DNA of 64,000 nucleotides, from NCBI RefSeq assembly GCF_022668875.1, contig NZ_JAKGCR010000015.1:24206-88205 (forward strand), written 5' to 3'. Within the stretch, counting starts at the first letter, position 1, and each line of letters starts with the position of its first letter. The notes below the pieces were generated by a model. The model searched no databases and was not told the origin of the DNA. It worked only from the letters and a program-made list of their open reading frames with translations. The translations under genes were made by a program, and so were the position numbers. Positions 36,945 to 45,620 of the stretch are shown one piece after another. Source of the DNA: Domibacillus sp. PGB-M46. Its GTDB lineage: Bacteria; Bacillota; Bacilli; Bacillales; Domibacillaceae.

Positions 36945-37316
36945 TCAGTCCTCTCTGGAATGCTCAAGGGCAATGCTGACAAGCTGATGGACGTGGTCGT
37001 CTTTAACAGAGTAATACACCATTTTTCCTTCTTTCCGATACTTGGCGAGTCCCATGTTGCGAAGCAGGCGTAAGTGGTGGGAGGCGGTAGCGGTAGTAGA
37101 GCCAATAATTTGCGCCACATCGCAGACACACAGCTCTTCTTCGAGCGTCAGCGCGTATACGATTTTTAAGCGGGTGGCATCAGACAAAGCTTTAAACAGC
37201 AGCTCTACACCGGTTACTTCATCTATTTTCGGCTGGACCCGGCTGACGACTTCTCCATTGAAACAACTTGTTTCACAGGCATCATTTAGGGACTTTACGG
37301 TTGTTTTCTGGGTCAT
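36945..37316 (-). CDS. cadC: ArsR/SmtB family metal sensor, CadC type
   Basis: 123 residues. The N-terminal arm has ACETSC with the two cysteines of the CadC alpha3N site, and [30 protein letters not shown] has the CVC pair of the metal-sensing helix and the recognition helix. The C-terminal [16 protein letters not shown] is the alpha5 zinc-site region. It represses its own operon until Cd, Pb or Zn binds. GAGGTG precedes the ATG. Confidence 0.94.
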   Translation of the reverse strand: MTQKTTVKSLNDACETSCFNGEVVSRVQPKIDEVTGVELLFKALSDATRLKIVYALTLEEELCVCDVAQIIGSTTATASHHLRLLRNMGLAKYRKEGKMVYYSVKDDHVHQLVSIALEHSRED

Positions 37317-37327
37317 TTCAGCACCTC

Positions 37328-37415
37328 ATTCAAATATTTGTTTGATTGTATATTTTTAGTGTATGCTGGAGGTGAAAAAAAGTCAATTTTACATTCAAAT
37401 AAATGTTTGAATGTA
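37328..37415. promoter_or_regulatory. cad intergenic control region: two CadC-type operators
   Basis: Operator 1 (37328-37350) and operator 2 (37390-37415) share ATTCAAA, a six-base spacer, and TTTGAAT or TTTGATT. Operator 2 is a perfect inverted repeat with 10-bp arms. Both match the known cadO pattern. The cadC promoter on the minus strand (TTGACT at 37386-37381, TACACT at 37363-37358, 17-base spacer) lies between them. Confidence 0.8.
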
Positions 37416-37444
37416 AAAAAAGACGGAACCAATCAAGAGAAAGT

Positions 37445-37780
37445 GTGAGAAAACTGCTGTATACATGGATGATGTTTTTATTAGCAGGAGCAGCTGAAAT
37501 TGGCGGGGGCTACTTGATTTGGCTCTGGCTGAGAGAAGGAAAGCCGTTCACATGGGGAATCATTGGCGGTGTGGCTCTTGTGCTGTACGGCATAATTGCC
37601 ACCTTTCAAACCTTTCCATCATTCGGGCGCGTGTATGCGGCATATGGCGGCGTATTTATCGTGTTATCCGTTTTGTGGGGGTGGGGTGTCGATAAAAAAA
37701 CGCCGGATGTATATGACTGGATCGGTGCCGCTATCTGCCTTGCGGGTGTTGCCATTATGCTGTGGGCACCGCGTTCGTAG
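37445..37780 (+). CDS. YnfA family membrane protein
   Basis: 111 residues, four membrane helices, UPF0060/YnfA family: [44 protein letters not shown] and [19 protein letters not shown] align with the family. The family is related to small multidrug-resistance proteins; its substrate is not settled. The GTG at 37445 gives the usual N-terminal length; the ribosome site is weak. It is divergent from cadC and a perfect CadC-type operator lies just upstream. Confidence 0.88.
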   Translation: MRKLLYTWMMFLLAGAAEIGGGYLIWLWLREGKPFTWGIIGGVALVLYGIIATFQTFPSFGRVYAAYGGVFIVLSVLWGWGVDKKTPDVYDWIGAAICLAGVAIMLWAPRS

Positions 37781-37791
37781 CATAAGGAAAC

Positions 37792-37825
37792 AAAAGCCGG
37801 AGAGGTATATCTTCTCCGGCTTTTG
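37792..37825. terminator. Bidirectional terminator
   Basis: AAAAGCCGGAGA pairs with TCTCCGGCTTTT across six bases, after ynfA and facing the copper-protein gene. Confidence 0.8.
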
Positions 37826-37839
37826 TACAAATAATCATA

Positions 37840-38165
37840 TCAGACTGCCATCTTCCGGCATGCTTCTGCACATGTAAAACATGCCTGTGCACATGCCTGG
37901 CAGTGGTTGTGATCGTGCTTTTGGCATTCGTTTCCGCACGCTTCACAAACATCTGCGCAAAGCGCGCAAATTTGAGCCATAAACGGGCTGTTTCGCTGCA
38001 TCGACTGCACGGCCAATGCACAAAGATCTGCACATTCGCGGTCCAGTCGAATGCAGACGCCATCATTTTCACGTCGTCTTCCTGCAGGCACTGGTTAAAG
38101 CAGTGATTACAGGATTCTAAACACTCCAGGCAGGTCTGAATACAATTATGTACATTCTGATTCAT
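37840..38165 (-). pseudogene. Four-helix copper-storage protein (Csp/YhjQ type), frameshifted
   Basis: The first 35 residues (MNQNVHNCIQTCLECLESC to VKMMA) come from one frame starting at 38165. The rest (CIRLDRECADLC, ICALCADVCEACGNEC, HCQACAQACFTCAEACRKMA) comes from another frame ending at 37840. Together they form a normal Cys-rich four-helix protein. One base is missing at about 38056-38058, between the codons for KMMA and CIRLD. It lies next to the csoR-copZ-copA copper operon. A sequencing error is the main alternative to a real mutation. Confidence 0.85.
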
Positions 38166-38332
38166 CGTTTTTCCTCCTCTTTTTGAATGGCTCCAGCAAT
38201 ACTCTAACCGTCCTTTTTTTCTTTAAACACAAACACAAACACAAACTTTATTCATTGTGCTTTTTTTGCTGCTTCCTTTTCCGGATATAAGGCTGGTGAA
38301 AGAAATAACAAAAAATAATGAAGCAAAACAGT

Positions 38333-38361
38333 TTGCATACAGTAGGGGGGTATGGTAAGTT
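38333..38361 (+). promoter_or_regulatory. cop operon promoter with CsoR operator
   Basis: TTGCAT (38333-38338) and TAAGTT (38356-38361), 17-base spacer. The spacer holds a CsoR-type site (ATAC, a G-run, GTAT; 38337-38355), as in Bacillus copZA promoters. Confidence 0.7.
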
Positions 38362-38382
38362 AAAGGTAAGGAGGCGGGAGAA

Positions 38383-38703
38383 ATGGAAGAAATCGAAGCT
38401 CATGCCTGTGACAATGTATCTGAACGGAAAAGCCACCATTCTGAGGCGGTAAAGAAAAATTTAATTACAAGACTGAACCGGATCGAAGGCCAAATCCGCG
38501 GCATTAAAGGGCTCGTTGAAAAAGATGTGTATTGTGATGATATTATTACCCAAATTTCCGCTACGCAATCAGCGCTGAACAGCGCAGCAAAAGTTTTGCT
38601 TGAAGGCCATTTGAAAAGCTGTGTAGTCGAACGGATTCAAGAAGGCGATGAAGAAATTGTAGAAGAGCTTCTTGTGACGATTGGGCGGTTAATGAAAAAA
38701 TAA
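38383..38703 (+). CDS. csoR: Copper-sensing repressor CsoR
   Basis: 106 residues. The all-helical fold has KKNLITRLNRIEGQIRGIKGLVEKDVYCDDII and LLEGHLKSCVVERI, giving the Cys-His-Cys copper site (C in VYCDD, H and C in GHLKSC). Binds Cu(I) and then leaves the operator of the copper export operon. AAGGAGGCGGG before the ATG. First gene of csoR-copZ-copA, 18 bases before copZ. Confidence 0.95.
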   Translation: MEEIEAHACDNVSERKSHHSEAVKKNLITRLNRIEGQIRGIKGLVEKDVYCDDIITQISATQSALNSAAKVLLEGHLKSCVVERIQEGDEEIVEELLVTIGRLMKK

Positions 38704-38721
38704 CGAAACGGAGCGATTAAT

Positions 38722-38928
38722 ATGGAACAAACAACATTAAATGTACAGGGCATGTCATGCGGGCATTGTGTAAAAGCGGTAGAAGGAAGCGTTGGTAAAC
38801 TGGAAGGTGTCGAGTCTGTTGCTGTTTCTTTAGAAAACAGCCAAGTAGACGTGAAGTACGATGGAGCGAAAGTGACAATTGATGAGATCAAAGAAGCAAT
38901 CGACGACCAGGGATATGACGTCGTTTAA
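38722..38928 (+). CDS. copZ: Copper chaperone CopZ
   Basis: 68 residues, a single HMA domain: LNVQGMSCGHCVKAVEGSVGKLEGV has the MxCxxC metal-binding loop (MSCGHC), and IDDQGYDVV the C-terminal strand. Delivers Cu(I) to CopA. GGAGCG precedes the ATG. Confidence 0.95.
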   Translation: MEQTTLNVQGMSCGHCVKAVEGSVGKLEGVESVAVSLENSQVDVKYDGAKVTIDEIKEAIDDQGYDVV

Positions 38929-38934
38929 AAAAGC

Positions 38935-38964
38935 GCGTGCTGACTTCCATCAGCACGTTCTCTT
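38935..38964 (+). terminator. Weak terminator or attenuator between copZ and copA
   Basis: GCGTGCTGA pairs with TCAGCACGT, followed by a T/C-rich tail (TCTCTTC). The poor T run suggests partial read-through, so copZ may be made in excess over copA. Confidence 0.5.
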
Positions 38965-38974
38965 CGGTAAAAAA

Positions 38975-38993
38975 TATACCCCATATAGGTATG
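38975..38993 (+). promoter_or_regulatory. Second CsoR-like operator before copA
   Basis: ATACC, seven bases, GGTAT form an inverted repeat of the CsoR type just before the copA ribosome site. No clear promoter accompanies it. Confidence 0.5.
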
Positions 38994-39006
38994 AGGAGGA
39001 AAAGGA

Positions 39007-41421
39007 ATGAGTGCCTCACCAAAAGAAACAAACATGCAGATTTCAGGGATGACCTGTGCCGCCTGCGCCACCCGGATTGAAAAAGGGCTCAATAAACTGG
39101 ATGGTGTTGAGCAGGCAACGGTGAATCTAGCGCTGGAAAAATCGACCGTTCGATATGATCCGTCCAAAATAACCGAAGCTGATCTGCAGAAAAAAGTTCA
39201 TGATCTCGGTTATGAGGTTGTCTCAGAAAAAGATGAATTTTCTATTACAGGGATGACCTGTGCCGCCTGCGCCACCCGAATTGAAAAAGGATTAAACAAG
39301 CTGGACGGCATTCATAATGCGGCTGTTAACCTCGCCCTTGAGCGTGCAGCCGTTCAATACAACCCGTCCGTTTTATCACCGGCGGATATTATTAAAAAAG
39401 TGGATTCACTCGGTTACGGTGCCGTGTTAAAAGAAGAAAGCGACAAAGAATCCGTTGATTACCGGCAAAGAGAAATTAAAAAGCAGACAACAAAGTTTGT
39501 TGTTTCCGCTCTTTTATCTCTGCCGCTTTTATGGGCAATGGCCGGGCACTTTGGTTTTACATCGAATCTTTACGTTCCAGCACTTTTCATGAATCCGTGG
39601 TTTCAGCTTGTTCTTGCCACGCCGGTGCAATTTATTATTGGCAGCCAGTTTTATATTGGGGCATACAAAGCTCTGAAAAACAAAAGTGCCAATATGGACG
39701 TTCTTGTGGCGCTTGGCACCTCGGCGGCATACTTTTACAGCTTGTATTTGTCGTTTGAGTCAATGGGACACAGTGGCCACGCACCAGAGCTTTATTATGA
39801 AACAAGTGCAATTTTAATTACGCTGATTCTGCTTGGGAAGTTGTTTGAAGCAAAAGCGAAAGGGCGTTCATCCGAGGCGATCAAAAAATTGATGAGCCTG
39901 CAGGCAAAAACAGCGATTATCGAACGCGGTGGAAATGAAATAGAAATACCGCTCGAACAAGTGATGACAGGTGACTTGATTCATGTCCGGCCTGGTGAAA
40001 AAGTACCAGTTGATGGCATTGTTACAGAGGGACAGTGCGCTGTCGATGAATCGATGCTGACGGGTGAGAGCCTGCCGGTCGATAAACGCAAAGGCGATGA
40101 AGTGATTGGCGCTACGGTCAACAAAAACGGCTTTTTAAAAATAAAAGCCACGAAGGTCGGACGGGACACCGCGCTTGCGCAAATTATCCGCACGGTCGAG
40201 CAGGCGCAGGGGTCAAAAGCGCCGATTCAGCGGCTTGCGGATCAAATTTCCGGTATTTTCGTTCCTATTGTCGTCGGCCTGGCTCTTTTAACGTTTCTTA
40301 TTTGGTTCCTCCTTGTTGAACCGGGTAATTTTGCCCAGGCACTTGAGAAGCTGATTGCCGTGCTTGTGATTGCGTGCCCGTGTGCCCTTGGTCTGGCTAC
40401 TCCAACATCCATCATGGCGGGTTCAGGACGGGCGGCAGAATACGGCATTCTCTTTAAAGGCGGCGAGCATTTAGAAACGGCGCACAAAATCGATACGATC
40501 GTGCTCGATAAAACGGGAACCGTTACAAACGGGACACCTGTTTTAACTGATGTGCTCCCATATGAAATAGAAGAAGCCGTTCTTCTTGCGCTGACAGGTG
40601 CGGCTGAGAAGCAGTCGGAGCACCCGCTTGCCCAGGCAATTGTAAAAGGTATTTTAGATAAAGGCATTACATTGAAACCGGGTGAGCAGTTTGAAGCGAT
40701 TCCGGGCTTTGGCATTCGAGCTGTAGTGGAAGGAAGAGACGTGCTGGTTGGAACGCGCAAGCTGATGAATGAGAAAAACGTCAACATACAGGGCGCCGGA
40801 GAAAGTATGGCAGCTCTTGAGCGGGAAGGGAAAACCGCGATGCTTGTGGCTGTGGATGGACGATACGCGGGTATTATTGCGGTGGCAGACACCGTAAAAG
40901 AAACGTCAAAAGAAGCGGTACGCCGCTTAAAAGAAATGGGTCTTCATGTTGTGATGATGACAGGAGACAACGAGCAGACCGCGCAGGCGATTGCCCGTCA
41001 GGTTGGTATTGACTACGTTATTGCGGAAGTACTGCCAGAAGGCAAAGCGAACGAAGTAAAGAAGCTGCAGCAGGAGGGACGGCATGTTGCCATGGTTGGC
41101 GATGGCATTAATGATGCACCGGCGCTTGCCACAGCCGATATAGGCATGGCGATCGGCACCGGAACCGATGTGGCCATGGAAGCGGCCGATATTACCTTGA
41201 TCCGCGGCGACTTGAACGGTATTGCGGATGCAATCCTGATGAGCAAAAAAACAATTCGGAATGTGAAGCAAAACCTGTTTTGGGCATTCGGCTATAATAC
41301 GCTTGGGATTCCGGTCGCCGCACTTGGCTTTCTGGCTCCATGGCTTGCCGGCGCAGCAATGGCTTTTAGCTCGGTTTCAGTTGTCGTAAACGCTTTGCGT
41401 CTGCAAAAAGTAAAACTGTAA
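39007..41421 (+). CDS. copA: Copper-exporting P1B-type ATPase CopA
   Basis: 804 residues. Two N-terminal HMA domains, each with [20 protein letters not shown] (about 10-75 and 78-143), then eight membrane helices with the Cu-site [11 protein letters not shown], phosphorylation site DKTGTVTNG, and [13 protein letters not shown]. Exports Cu(I). The two HMA domains are nearly identical over 20 residues, suggesting a fairly recent duplication or conversion. GAGGAGG before the ATG. Confidence 0.96.
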   Translation: MSASPKETNMQISGMTCAACATRIEKGLNKLDGVEQATVNLALEKSTVRYDPSKITEADLQKKVHDLGYEVVSEKDEFSITGMTCAACATRIEKGLNKLDGIHNAAVNLALERAAVQYNPSVLSPADIIKKVDSLGYGAVLKEESDKESVDYRQREIKKQTTKFVVSALLSLPLLWAMAGHFGFTSNLYVPALFMNPWFQLVLATPVQFIIGSQFYIGAYKALKNKSANMDVLVALGTSAAYFYSLYLSFESMGHSGHAPELYYETSAILITLILLGKLFEAKAKGRSSEAIKKLMSLQAKTAIIERGGNEIEIPLEQVMTGDLIHVRPGEKVPVDGIVTEGQCAVDESMLTGESLPVDKRKGDEVIGATVNKNGFLKIKATKVGRDTALAQIIRTVEQAQGSKAPIQRLADQISGIFVPIVVGLALLTFLIWFLLVEPGNFAQALEKLIAVLVIACPCALGLATPTSIMAGSGRAAEYGILFKGGEHLETAHKIDTIVLDKTGTVTNGTPVLTDVLPYEIEEAVLLALTGAAEKQSEHPLAQAIVKGILDKGITLKPGEQFEAIPGFGIRAVVEGRDVLVGTRKLMNEKNVNIQGAGESMAALEREGKTAMLVAVDGRYAGIIAVADTVKETSKEAVRRLKEMGLHVVMMTGDNEQTAQAIARQVGIDYVIAEVLPEGKANEVKKLQQEGRHVAMVGDGINDAPALATADIGMAIGTGTDVAMEAADITLIRGDLNGIADAILMSKKTIRNVKQNLFWAFGYNTLGIPVAALGFLAPWLAGAAMAFSSVSVVVNALRLQKVKL

Positions 41422-41578
41422 AAAAGAAAATTCAGTGATAGGTCTACGGCCGGAAAAAAGAAAATCCGGCCGTGCTGTAAGATTTTCCGGCCCTGATTTT
41501 TATTTTCTGGCTAAAAAAGTGTAAATGAAGAATGAAGTTAGAAAGCCGGCTCTATAAAAAGAGGCGGCTTTTTTGACG

Positions 41579-42373
41579 TTAAAGCTGAACGGTTTTTGAG
41601 CTGGCGGATTTTCTTGGCCGGGCAGCGTGAAACCATTGCGCACAAAACAGAATGACCAGGATAAGGTCAACTGCATCTCCACCGTAATACATGAGCATGC
41701 TGCCCATTTCTGCCTGAGCGGAAGAAACACCGGCTGGGGGATGCGCATAAAGAAATTTGGATAAAATGCTGTGCCCGGCCAGTGCGAGTATAAGAACAGC
41801 AGCCCGGAAGTGAAAAGACCTGCGGTGGGGCGCCGGGTCAATGCAAAGAATAGAAGAAAAAAATACGTAACCAGCCAAAAACACATGGAAATGAACAAAC
41901 ATATGAATCAGCACATTTTCCTGCATGTGTGCATACAAGCTAGTTGTATAAAGCAGCCAAAGTCCGCCGATGTTTAACACGAACGCTGTTATAGGATCTA
42001 TGGCAAAGCGAAGCAGCCGGCTTTGAAGCAGCCGGGACACGCGCCGCGCCTGCTCTACAGGCAGTGTCCGCAAAATCAGCGTGATGGGCGCGGCCAGCAC
42101 CATAAAAAGAGGAGCCAGCATGCCAAGAAGCAGATGGCCGGCCATATGGGCGATAAAATTCATATGGGCTTTTTCCGCCAAAGGACCGATAACCGCTGCC
42201 AGGGAGCAAAGGATGCCGCCTATCCATAAAAGGGTGCGGAAAAGCGGCCAGGATGAATAGCGGCGGCTCGAGTGAAAAGCGGCCCAGGCGTATAAAAGAA
42301 GTGCAGCCAAAAAAGGTAAAGCGAGCCAAAGGGAGGCAGACAGAGCGGTCTGCATATGATGCTCATTGTGCAT
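41579..42373 (-). CDS. Cytochrome c oxidase assembly factor CtaG-type membrane protein
   Basis: 264 residues and about seven membrane helices. FIAHMAGHLLLGMLAPLFMVLAAPITLILRTLP, LWLLYTTSLYAHMQENVLIHMFVHFHVFLAGYVFFSSIL and MLMYYGGDAVDLILVILFC match the caa3_CtaG domain, with many histidines fit for copper. CtaG is needed to assemble the copper centres of caa3 oxidase, which fits a copper locus. The ATG at 42373 has AAGGTGG before it and overlaps the preceding gene by 11 bases. Confidence 0.88.
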   Translation of the reverse strand: MHNEHHMQTALSASLWLALPFLAALLLYAWAAFHSSRRYSSWPLFRTLLWIGGILCSLAAVIGPLAEKAHMNFIAHMAGHLLLGMLAPLFMVLAAPITLILRTLPVEQARRVSRLLQSRLLRFAIDPITAFVLNIGGLWLLYTTSLYAHMQENVLIHMFVHFHVFLAGYVFFSSILCIDPAPHRRSFHFRAAVLILALAGHSILSKFLYAHPPAGVSSAQAEMGSMLMYYGGDAVDLILVILFCAQWFHAARPRKSASSKTVQL

Positions 42374-42842
42374 TCCGTCCACCTTTTTTCGTGCGGAAAG
42401 CAAGAGCCGCTCCAATTACCATTATTAAAACGGCGGTCGTATTCCAAACAAGGTCATATATCCATACATTCTCTACGTAACGAATTTGGTGAAGGCGCAT
42501 AAGCTTGTGCTGAACGGTACCGTCGTAAAGCTGGAATATACCGGCACCCAGCAGCACCCCGCCGATCCACTTTTTTAAGAGAAGACCCTTCCGGCGGCGC
42601 AGATCCGCAAACAGAAACAGCCCGCCTACAGTAGCGAACCAGCTGAACGCATGAAAAAAGCCGTCAGAAACGAGCCCGGCGCTTGTGGTGGATTTGTCGT
42701 AAAAGTGATGCCAGTGAAGCAGCTGGTGAAAAACAGCTTCATCAAAAAAAGCAACAAAGCCAATGCCAAATAAAAAGCCGGACCAGAGATTACGCCTGGG
42801 AAAATGGGAAGATCTGCGGTCTTCCTTGGATTGGACAGCCAT
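42363..42842 (-). CDS. DUF2243 membrane protein
   Basis: 159 residues, four membrane helices: LWSGFLFGIGFVAFFDEAVFHQLLHWHHFYD, FFHAFSWFATVGGLFLF, GGVLLGAGIFQLYDGTVQHKLMRLHQIRY. The FDE..FHQLLHWHHFYD and YDGTVQHKLMRLHQIR histidine motifs are typical of DUF2243, often paired with CtaG-like genes. Function unknown; the histidines hint at metal or haem handling. Operon with the CtaG-type gene. Confidence 0.88.
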   Translation of the reverse strand: MAVQSKEDRRSSHFPRRNLWSGFLFGIGFVAFFDEAVFHQLLHWHHFYDKSTTSAGLVSDGFFHAFSWFATVGGLFLFADLRRRKGLLLKKWIGGVLLGAGIFQLYDGTVQHKLMRLHQIRYVENVWIYDLVWNTTAVLIMVIGAALAFRTKKGGRNAQ

Positions 42843-43020
42843 AGAAAACTCCTTTCTGCCGTTCGTGTAATCAGTCTATCTGTTTTTGTTGTACCCATAC
42901 ACTGGAAGGTTCATTCTTTTATACGGTAAATTATTTCTTCTGAAATGAACCATATATCTATCAGAAGAATAAAAGAGAATGATATAATAAAAATATTCTG
43001 AAATTAAAAAGGGTGAAAAA

Positions 43021-43791
43021 ATGGCGCTTCTTCACTGTCAATTCTACTCCGACGTTTTACAATTAAGCACATCCATGACGGTTATTCTTCCCCAGCAAAC
43101 CCACTCACAGATCGGTATGCAAAGCAAAAAGACCAGCAGTAAACATCAGACACTTTATTTGCTTCATGGACTGAGTGATGATGATACGATCTGGACACGC
43201 CGGACCTCTATCGAACGGTATGCAGCACCGCTCGGACTTGCTGTTGTGATGCCGCAGGTTCACCATAGCTTTTATACGGACATGGCGTACGGAAGCCGGT
43301 ACTGGACGTTTTTAACAGAAGAACTGCCGGCCATAGCACAATCTTTTTTTCCGTTATCCGATGCCCGGGAGGATAATTTTGTCGCGGGGCTTTCAATGGG
43401 AGGCTACGGGGCGTTGAAATGGGCGCTGTCACAGCCGGAGCGGTTTAGCGCAGCAGCCAGTTTGTCCGGGGCAGTCGATATTGTAAGCCGGGTGGAAGAG
43501 GGAAGCCGTGACCGTTTGTTTGAACTTGTTTTTGGAGACGGGCGGGTAGCCGGCACGAAGCATGATTTGTTCACACTGCTGGAAACAGCACAGCACGCCC
43601 CCGAAAAGCCGGCCCTGTATCAATGCTGCGGCACAGAAGACTTCTTGTATGAAGACAACCTCCGTTTTAAAGAAGCATGTGACAAAACATTTTTTGATGT
43701 AACGGCACAATTTGATTCGGGATCGCATGAGTGGGGCTATTGGGACCGGAAAATTCAAGATGTGCTCCACTGGCTGCCACTGAAAAACTAA
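43021..43791 (+). CDS. Esterase family alpha/beta hydrolase (tributyrin-esterase/S-formylglutathione-hydrolase-like)
   Basis: 256 residues. [25 protein letters not shown] carries the HG oxyanion motif, [17 protein letters not shown] the GxSxGG nucleophile, [15 protein letters not shown] the acid and [12 protein letters not shown] the His. The catalytic triad is complete. This branch includes Lactococcus EstA and cleaves short-chain esters. AAAGGGTG before the ATG. Followed closely by a small hypothetical gene. Confidence 0.88.
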   Translation: MALLHCQFYSDVLQLSTSMTVILPQQTHSQIGMQSKKTSSKHQTLYLLHGLSDDDTIWTRRTSIERYAAPLGLAVVMPQVHHSFYTDMAYGSRYWTFLTEELPAIAQSFFPLSDAREDNFVAGLSMGGYGALKWALSQPERFSAAASLSGAVDIVSRVEEGSRDRLFELVFGDGRVAGTKHDLFTLLETAQHAPEKPALYQCCGTEDFLYEDNLRFKEACDKTFFDVTAQFDSGSHEWGYWDRKIQDVLHWLPLKN

Positions 43792-43809
43792 CTGCATGGG
43801 GGGAAAGCT

Positions 43810-44184
43810 ATGTCAACAGCACGCGTTATAACTGGAATTTGGAGAAAGCATGAAGAAACAAAAGAAAATCCGAAAGAATCCTCGCTTAAAACCCGCTATT
43901 ACCGGAAAAGCCGCGAGTCGCTCATTAATGACATAAAGAAGGTTGTTCAAAACGGTAAGTTCGCCGGGTGGGCGCTGTTGAATGAAGACGTAGTGAGGGG
44001 AGAAATCATGCTTGAAAAAGGAGCATATGGCATGGTTATCACCATTTACAACATTACGCCGATGCAATCTGCCATTGACGTCTACTGCTCAAAAGAAGGA
44101 ATGCTTGGCGACTTTGGAAACAGCTATCGGTACATTCTTGAATTTTTCAACGCCCTCCGGACAGAAGCAGAGCCGGAATCCTAA
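43810..44184 (+). CDS. Conserved hypothetical cytosolic protein
   Basis: 124 residues, no signal peptide or membrane helix. It starts with a basic, helical first half (RYYRKSRESLINDIKKVVQNGKF) followed by a beta-rich part (GWALLNEDVVRGEIMLEKGAYGMVITIYNITPMQSAIDVY) and ends in a helix (YRYILEFFNALR). I do not recognise the family. It lies 18 bases after the esterase gene with its own GGGGGGAAAG ribosome site, so co-transcription is likely. Confidence 0.75.
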   Translation: MSTARVITGIWRKHEETKENPKESSLKTRYYRKSRESLINDIKKVVQNGKFAGWALLNEDVVRGEIMLEKGAYGMVITIYNITPMQSAIDVYCSKEGMLGDFGNSYRYILEFFNALRTEAEPES

Positions 44185-44218
44185 AAAAGCAGCTGGGTAA
44201 AGCCCAGCTGTTTTTTTG
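44185..44218 (+). terminator. Intrinsic terminator
   Basis: CAGCTGGG pairs with CCCAGCTG across five bases, then seven T. Confidence 0.85.
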
Positions 44219-44288
44219 TGTCCTTGCATGGAGATTTAAATAAGCGCTACAATGTACGAAATTAGAATCAAAGAAAGAAGGAAGCAGG

Positions 44289-45281
44289 ATGGCAACCATT
44301 TTAGATGTAGCGAAGAGAGCCGGTTTATCGAAAACAACCGTATCCCGTGTAATCAACAATCAAGATTATGTATCCGAAGAAAACCGTGCCCTTGTGCTGC
44401 AGGCGATGAAAGAACTCGATTATCATCCAAACCCGGCTGCCAGAAGATTAAGAGGACAGCTGACGATGACGATTGGGGTTGTGGTTCCAGCTGTTACCGA
44501 CCCCTTTTTCGCTTCTTTAACCGCAGCTGTTGAGCAAACGGCGTATGAAAAGGGCTATAGAACGATGATATGCCAGAGCAGCGGAGACAAAGAAAAAGAA
44601 CGGCTTTTTTTAAATCTGCTGAAAACAAAGCAGGCAGATGGTATGATCATAGCCGCTTTAGAAAACGATTGGAAGGACATTCAGCCGTTTACGAAGCACG
44701 GCCCGATTGTACTGTGCAACGAAGATATTCCCGAACCGTCTGTTCCGGTTATTAAGTTTGATCAATTAAGTGGCACGTATGCAGGCATTAAACATTTGAT
44801 TCAACAAGGGCATCAAAGAATTGGTTATTGCACCGGCGCTCTTTTTGCTGAAAAAGGAAGAGACAAGGATCGCAACCAGGGCTACCAAAAAGCAATGGCA
44901 GAAGCAGGACTCTCTATTAATCCTGCCTGGATCTTCGTCGATCGGCATACAACCGAGGATGGAAAGCAGCTGCTTACTCATGTTATGAGTATGGAAGATC
45001 GGCCTACTGCTGTTTTTACGGGAAGCGATGACATTGCCGCTGGCATGATCACACAAGCAAACGAGCAGGGAGTCCGCGTTCCAGAAGATCTGGCGATTAT
45101 GGGTTTTGGCAACCAGCCGATAGCTCAGTGGATCACTCCGGCATTAACAACAATCCAACAGCCTGCTGATGGAATGGGTCAAAAAGCGACCCAGGTCATA
45201 TTAGAGCTTCTTCACAATAACCAGGCAGAGATGGAGCCATACGAGCTGCCGAGTGACATTATTGTTCGAAAATCTACTTAA
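44289..45281 (+). CDS. LacI family transcriptional regulator
   Basis: 330 residues: MATILDVAKRAGLSKTTVSRVIN is the helix-turn-helix, NPAARRLRG the hinge, and the rest a sugar-binding-like domain (IGVVVPAVTDPFFASLTAAVEQTA, AVFTGSDDIAAGMITQANEQG, PEDLAIMGFGNQPIAQWITPALTTIQQP). No sugar transport or catabolic genes are adjacent. Two operator-like sites lie just downstream, before the HAD phosphatase gene. GAAGGAAG is the ribosome site. Confidence 0.9.
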   Translation: MATILDVAKRAGLSKTTVSRVINNQDYVSEENRALVLQAMKELDYHPNPAARRLRGQLTMTIGVVVPAVTDPFFASLTAAVEQTAYEKGYRTMICQSSGDKEKERLFLNLLKTKQADGMIIAALENDWKDIQPFTKHGPIVLCNEDIPEPSVPVIKFDQLSGTYAGIKHLIQQGHQRIGYCTGALFAEKGRDKDRNQGYQKAMAEAGLSINPAWIFVDRHTTEDGKQLLTHVMSMEDRPTAVFTGSDDIAAGMITQANEQGVRVPEDLAIMGFGNQPIAQWITPALTTIQQPADGMGQKATQVILELLHNNQAEMEPYELPSDIIVRKST

Positions 45282-45310
45282 TTGCGGGGTTTTTTCCCGC
45301 AATTTTTTAA
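45281..45310 (+). terminator. Intrinsic terminator
   Basis: AATTGCGGG pairs with CCCGCAATT across six T, followed by a T run. Confidence 0.8.
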
Positions 45311-45317
45311 AAAACAG

Positions 45318-45437
45318 TATGGGAACGATACCAACGCTGATTTTATAGGGGTTATATTTTTAAAAATAGTTTATTCCAATTTATTGAAAAAGGGAGTAAA
45401 AGAGCCGAAAAACAGCCTCTGGTAACGATACCAGACG
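45318..45437 (+). promoter_or_regulatory. Two LacI-family operator-like sites
   Basis: GGGAACGATACC (about 45320) and TGGTAACGATACCA (about 45420) are near copies about 101 bp apart. The second is a TGGTA/TACCA inverted repeat with a central CG, the usual LacI-family operator form. They lie between the LacI-type gene and the HAD phosphatase gene, in a 339-bp gap with no gene. Confidence 0.6.
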
Positions 45438-45620
45438 CGGAAATACAGGTTTTAAAATAGTTTTATAACTAGAAATGCGGTTTTTTCATAAAAGGGCTGG
45501 AGAGAAGGTCTGTTTCCTGAAAAATGAGCTTTTTCTCGTACAATTAAAATAGTGGACATTCTTTGGGGGAATACGTACATAATGAGAAAGAGATCGAGAT
45601 GATATTGAGGTGACGGAATC

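Noticed and set aside
37755..38165. A 136-residue intact protein in the first frame of the copper-storage gene
   Set aside because: Only its first 35 residues match the family; the remainder is the wrong frame of the conserved Cys-rich part.
41447..41495. GGCCGG-based inverted repeats after copA as a terminator
   Set aside because: Stems are possible but no clear T run follows on either strand, so it was not listed as a terminator.
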